Positions 21,521-23,983 of a stretch of 23,983 bases of DNA are shown here, one piece after another (position 1 is the stretch's first letter; every line of letters begins with the position of its first letter). The stretch spans positions 1 through 23,983 of IMG/VR virus record IMGVR_UViG_3300044825_002816, one strand, 5' to 3'. The notes beneath the pieces were generated by a model. The model was not told the DNA's origin. It saw nothing but the letters and a program-made list of their open reading frames with translations, and made no database searches. The position numbers and the translations under genes were made by a program. Source of the DNA: a virus.

Positions 21521-22165
21521 TTACGCCTTAATATCTTGTACTAAACGATAAGCAATAGTACTTGAATTAATAACATAATACGCCAGAACATCAACTGCTC
21601 CACTGGTGGCAGTTAATGAGGGAACGCTTCCGGATCCCCCTGGATATCGCCAGTTAGAGCCAAAGGCCATTGTGTTGCCCGAGCTGCCTTGAATAATTGT
21701 AAGTATCCCTGCTTGTCCTGAAACTAAATTTGATGGATTTTGAAGAGTAGTATTACCTGTCAATGTTAATTGAAAATTATTTCCACTGTTTAAATCAATT
21801 GCAACCCCAGTCGAATACGTAAGCGTATTAACTAATCCCCTCTGTCCTCCACTAAAAGTTTGAGCTCCAGATAAAACCGCATAACCAGGTATAGATGTTG
21901 CGTTAATAGTTCCAAAGTTACCGGTTGTACCAGTTACTGTATTAAAAGTTCCTGTTGTACCAGTTACTGTACTAAACGAACCAGTTGCACCGGTTACTGT
22001 TCCTACAAATGCGCCACTATTTGCAGTAAGGTAATGACCACTCAATGTGCCAGTTGTGGACATGTTGGGGAACTGTCCATTAAAAAGGCCGCTAAAAGAC
22101 CCTGTTACACCAGTGCCATTGTTTGTATATCTAATAAAATCGACCCCTAGTGTTCCGAAAGACAT
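21521..22165 (-). CDS. Tail fibre protein with shared N-terminal anchor
   Basis: The 214-aa product begins MSFGTLGVDFIRYTNNGTGV, the anchor-like region also found at 18086-18706 and 14704-16062. Residues ~55-85 are short Thr/Gly repeats (VTGTTGTFNTVTGTTGNFGT) of the type that builds triple beta-helix shafts. The C-terminal ~100 residues resemble the end domain of other marine phage fibre proteins (LTLTGNTTLQNPSNLVSGQA, then WRYPGG and YRLVQDIKA). The 30-bp intergenic element lies 18 bases upstream, and AAGGA precedes the ATG. It is one base upstream of the lectin-like gene, so the two are co-translated. Confidence 0.76.
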   Translation of the reverse strand: MSFGTLGVDFIRYTNNGTGVTGSFSGLFNGQFPNMSTTGTLSGHYLTANSGAFVGTVTGATGSFSTVTGTTGTFNTVTGTTGNFGTINATSIPGYAVLSGAQTFSGGQRGLVNTLTYSTGVAIDLNSGNNFQLTLTGNTTLQNPSNLVSGQAGILTIIQGSSGNTMAFGSNWRYPGGSGSVPSLTATSGAVDVLAYYVINSSTIAYRLVQDIKA

Positions 22166-22182
22166 TTCCTTATCTGCGCTTT

Positions 22183-22212
22183 GGTTTCAATTTAAAACAA
22201 TTCTAACCAATA
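22183..22212 (-). repeat. 30-bp intergenic fibre-cluster element, copy C
   Basis: Plus-strand sequence GGTTTCAATTTAAAACAATT and ten more bases. It matches copy B at 27 of 30 positions. It lies in the 56-base gap after the long fibre gene and ends 18 bases before the ATG at 22165. Confidence 0.8.
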
Positions 22213-22221
22213 TTCTAAATA

Positions 22222-23983
22222 TTAAACTACAACCCAATAACTACCACTGGGAATAGTGATGTCAATACCAGAAGTAATAGCGATAACACCAGCTGTTACT
22301 GCGTTTTTATTTGTTGTGATTGTGTAGTTTGCAGTTACAACTTGATCGTTCTCATAGAAAATCTCATCAGTGCCACCACCTGTGGCACCTCCCCCACCTG
22401 CTTCTCCCCAAGTCAAATTACCGGAGGCATCACTGATTAGGGCGTAACCAGAGACAGCTGCATCCCCAGATGGTAGTGTCCATGTTACGTTAGACGGAAC
22501 AACGGATGCTGACCTGAAGGCAACCCAGTTACTTGCGTCTGCATCAGGGAAAACAATGCCGCTACCAAATGTTCCACTGCCTGAAACAGCTAAAGATCCG
22601 CTGGTTAGCAATCCTGAACCAAAGATGCCACTGCCACTTGCGGTGACATTGCCTGTAAAAGAACTCTGAGCAATAGGTGTGCCCCAGGAAAGATTTCCAG
22701 ATGTGTCACTGATTAATGCATAACCTGATACAGCTGCATTTCCAGAGGGCAATATCCAGATAACGTTAGATGGGACAACAGGCGCAGATTGAAATGCAAC
22801 CCAGTTACTCTTATCAGCGTCTAAGAAAACAATGCCGCTACCAAATGTACCGCTACCAGAAACGGTGAGATCTCCACTGGTCAATAGACCAGAGCCAAAA
22901 ATGCCACTACCACTGGCGGTCATGTTACCAGTGAAGGTGGAGTTAAAGTTAAATACGTTTGCGTTTAACGTTTCAAAACTTGCAACAGTTCCGTTAAAAC
23001 TATTACCTGTAATTGTTGCTCCGGAAAGATAATTAAATGTTCCCGAGACGCCTGTTACAACCGAAAACAGTGCCGATGTTCCTGTAATATTCGTGCCACT
23101 TAAGGTGCCAGTGACTTGAATTCCCGACTCAAAATAACTGTTTCCTGAAACAATTAAATTACCGCTGTAAACAACAAAATCACCGCCTATATAACCAGCG
23201 CCACTTGGCACAACCCAATTTGTTGTGCCATCTGCATTGGTTGAAAGAATGTAGCCTGCAGTGCCAACACTGCTTGGGAAGGAAAATAAACCCCTTGGTC
23301 TAACATCACCAGAACCACTGACGAAAGTAACGCCATTTGCAATGAATTGATTTCCGGATACGGTTGAGAAAGTACCGGTTGTCCCTTGAACTAAATTACC
23401 AGTAATCGTTTGTCCGGATAATCTAGATGTAAATATGCCAGTGACACCACTAATTAAGGCACCAGATAAAGATTGATAAATACCGGTGGCACCACTAATT
23501 GTGGTTCCAGTGATGCCGACAGCATATAAATAATCACCGCTAATAACCTGACCAGTTATTCCACTTGCTCTGATTACATTACCGGTAATTGTTGCACCAC
23601 TAAAATTAGTTGCAGTCGCAGATACAAATGCCGCGTTGGTTGCGCTAAGCGAATTAAAAGTGCCAGTATTTCCGTTTACGTTTACACCAAGAATGGATGT
23701 CCCGGTAATCGTTACACCACTGATTAAACCGGTGCTTACAATACCGCTGGTTACAAAGTTATTAATAAATGCAGTGCCTGAAACATTCAGGTCATGCTGC
23801 AGGTTTGCATTGCCAGATACGTTAAGAGTTCCACCAACAACTAAATTGTTGGTAATGGTGCCCCCAGTGAGTTGTAGATAGTAATTATTTAAATAAGCCT
23901 TATGTTCTGCTACAGTAAACTTCTTATTCTTGAGACCTGGATCAACTTCAGAAACATCAACTACGGTAAATAGGTCGGCATCG
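22222..23983 (-). CDS. Long tail fibre protein, 3' part only
   Basis: The frame is open to the right edge of the window, giving 586 residues without the true start. The first visible residues (DADLFTVVDVSEVDPGLKN) and TVAEHKAYLNNYYLQLTGG look like a fibre N-terminal region found in cyanophage tail proteins. A long shaft follows with many short Thr/Gly/Ser repeats (TGTFNSLSATN, SGATGIYQSLSGA, TGTTGTFSTVSG-like units). Then come two tandem copies of an 85-residue module and a Gly-rich hinge (GGGGATGGGTDE). The end, TDEIFYENDQVVTANYTITT to PSGSYWVVV, is a terminal beta domain I recall from marine phage structural proteins. A GTG at 23211 is an internal Val codon, not a start. It is the first visible gene of the leftward fibre unit. 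Confidence 0.82.
   Translation of the reverse strand, partial: DADLFTVVDVSEVDPGLKNKKFTVAEHKAYLNNYYLQLTGGTITNNLVVGGTLNVSGNANLQHDLNVSGTAFINNFVTSGIVSTGLISGVTITGTSILGVNVNGNTGTFNSLSATNAAFVSATATNFSGATITGNVIRASGITGQVISGDYLYAVGITGTTISGATGIYQSLSGALISGVTGIFTSRLSGQTITGNLVQGTTGTFSTVSGNQFIANGVTFVSGSGDVRPRGLFSFPSSVGTAGYILSTNADGTTNWVVPSGAGYIGGDFVVYSGNLIVSGNSYFESGIQVTGTLSGTNITGTSALFSVVTGVSGTFNYLSGATITGNSFNGTVASFETLNANVFNFNSTFTGNMTASGSGIFGSGLLTSGDLTVSGSGTFGSGIVFLDADKSNWVAFQSAPVVPSNVIWILPSGNAAVSGYALISDTSGNLSWGTPIAQSSFTGNVTASGSGIFGSGLLTSGSLAVSGSGTFGSGIVFPDADASNWVAFRSASVVPSNVTWTLPSGDAAVSGYALISDASGNLTWGEAGGGGATGGGTDEIFYENDQVVTANYTITTNKNAVTAGVIAITSGIDITIPSGSYWVVV
22405..22659 (-). repeat. Tandem fibre module, second copy
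   Basis: This codes for 85 residues (FTGNVTASGSGIFGSGLLTS ... SGNLTWG) and matches the copy at 22681-22935 at 73 of 85 residues. The period is 276 bases. It ends at the Gly-rich hinge. Confidence 0.9.
22681..22935 (-). repeat. Tandem fibre module, first copy
   Basis: This codes for 85 residues (FTGNMTASGSGIFGSGLLTS ... SGNLSWG). Many third codon positions differ from the other copy, so the duplication is not recent. The 7-residue connector between copies (TPIAQSS) is not repeated. Confidence 0.9.

Noticed and set aside
23209-23211. Start of the long fibre gene at GTG 23211
   Set aside because: The same frame stays open to the window edge and reads as fibre sequence throughout; the GTG is an internal Val codon.
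23636-23881. Plus-strand frames in the fibre region
   Set aside because: They are mirror frames of Thr/Gly/Val-rich repeat coding, which seldom makes stops on the other strand.
22222-23983. Short repeated units as a possible CRISPR array
   Set aside because: The repeats are in-frame protein repeats with variable spacing, not identical repeats with unique spacers.

Overview
This window is a piece of a tailed double-stranded DNA phage genome, most likely a cyanophage. It shows phage-style primase-helicase and exonuclease genes, a two-domain endolysin, and a tail-fibre cluster of about 10 kb with a self-cleaving chaperone domain and fibre-assembly chaperones. It also carries auxiliary metabolic genes (speD, gmd, a ColD-like enzyme, a mannose-6-phosphate isomerase-type cupin) of kinds known from aquatic cyanophages. 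I see no host housekeeping gene, tRNA, rRNA, CRISPR array or integrase. The host assignment rests on gene style, not on a database match.

Layout. 1-2102 (minus): the start of an unknown gene, a glycosyltransferase, and a PLP enzyme resembling the sugar 3-dehydratase ColD. 2152-3174 (plus): gmd, which makes the substrate of ColD. 3171-3543 (minus): very small genes, two of them encoding single-span membrane peptides, behind a near-consensus sigma70 promoter. 3592-4831 (plus): a PD-(D/E)XK exonuclease, then an endonuclease VII gene that appears to have inserted into the exonuclease 3' end; a second, diverged copy of the exonuclease tail lies just after it. 4885-5361 (minus): a basic disordered protein. 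5415-10712 (plus): small genes, a 875-aa PrimPol/PriCT-2/SF3-helicase protein, speD, a GT4 glycosyltransferase and the cupin, tightly overlapped and closed by a clear terminator. 11039-13196 (plus): two HNH-type nuclease genes, a probable virion protein and two small genes. 13197-23983 (minus): a 53-aa gene, the endolysin, a small gene, then the fibre cluster.

How the genes may work together. Replication centres on the PrimPol-helicase and the exonuclease. SpeD would raise spermidine supply. The cupin (fructose-6-P to mannose-6-P), Gmd and the ColD-like enzyme are three steps toward a GDP-linked 3,6-dideoxyhexose; with two glycosyltransferases they suggest that the phage decorates its virion or changes the host surface glycan. 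The middle steps (phosphomannomutase, GDP-mannose pyrophosphorylase) would have to come from the host or from outside the window. The fibre cluster is modular: three proteins share an N-terminal anchor-like region, a 30-bp intergenic sequence recurs three times, one protein is predicted to be a seven-bladed propeller, and two large proteins carry internal domain duplications.

Most notable points: the endonuclease VII insertion with a re-supplied gene tail (4381-4883), the dideoxysugar gene set, the recurring intergenic element in the fibre cluster, and the leftward mini-operon of membrane peptides.
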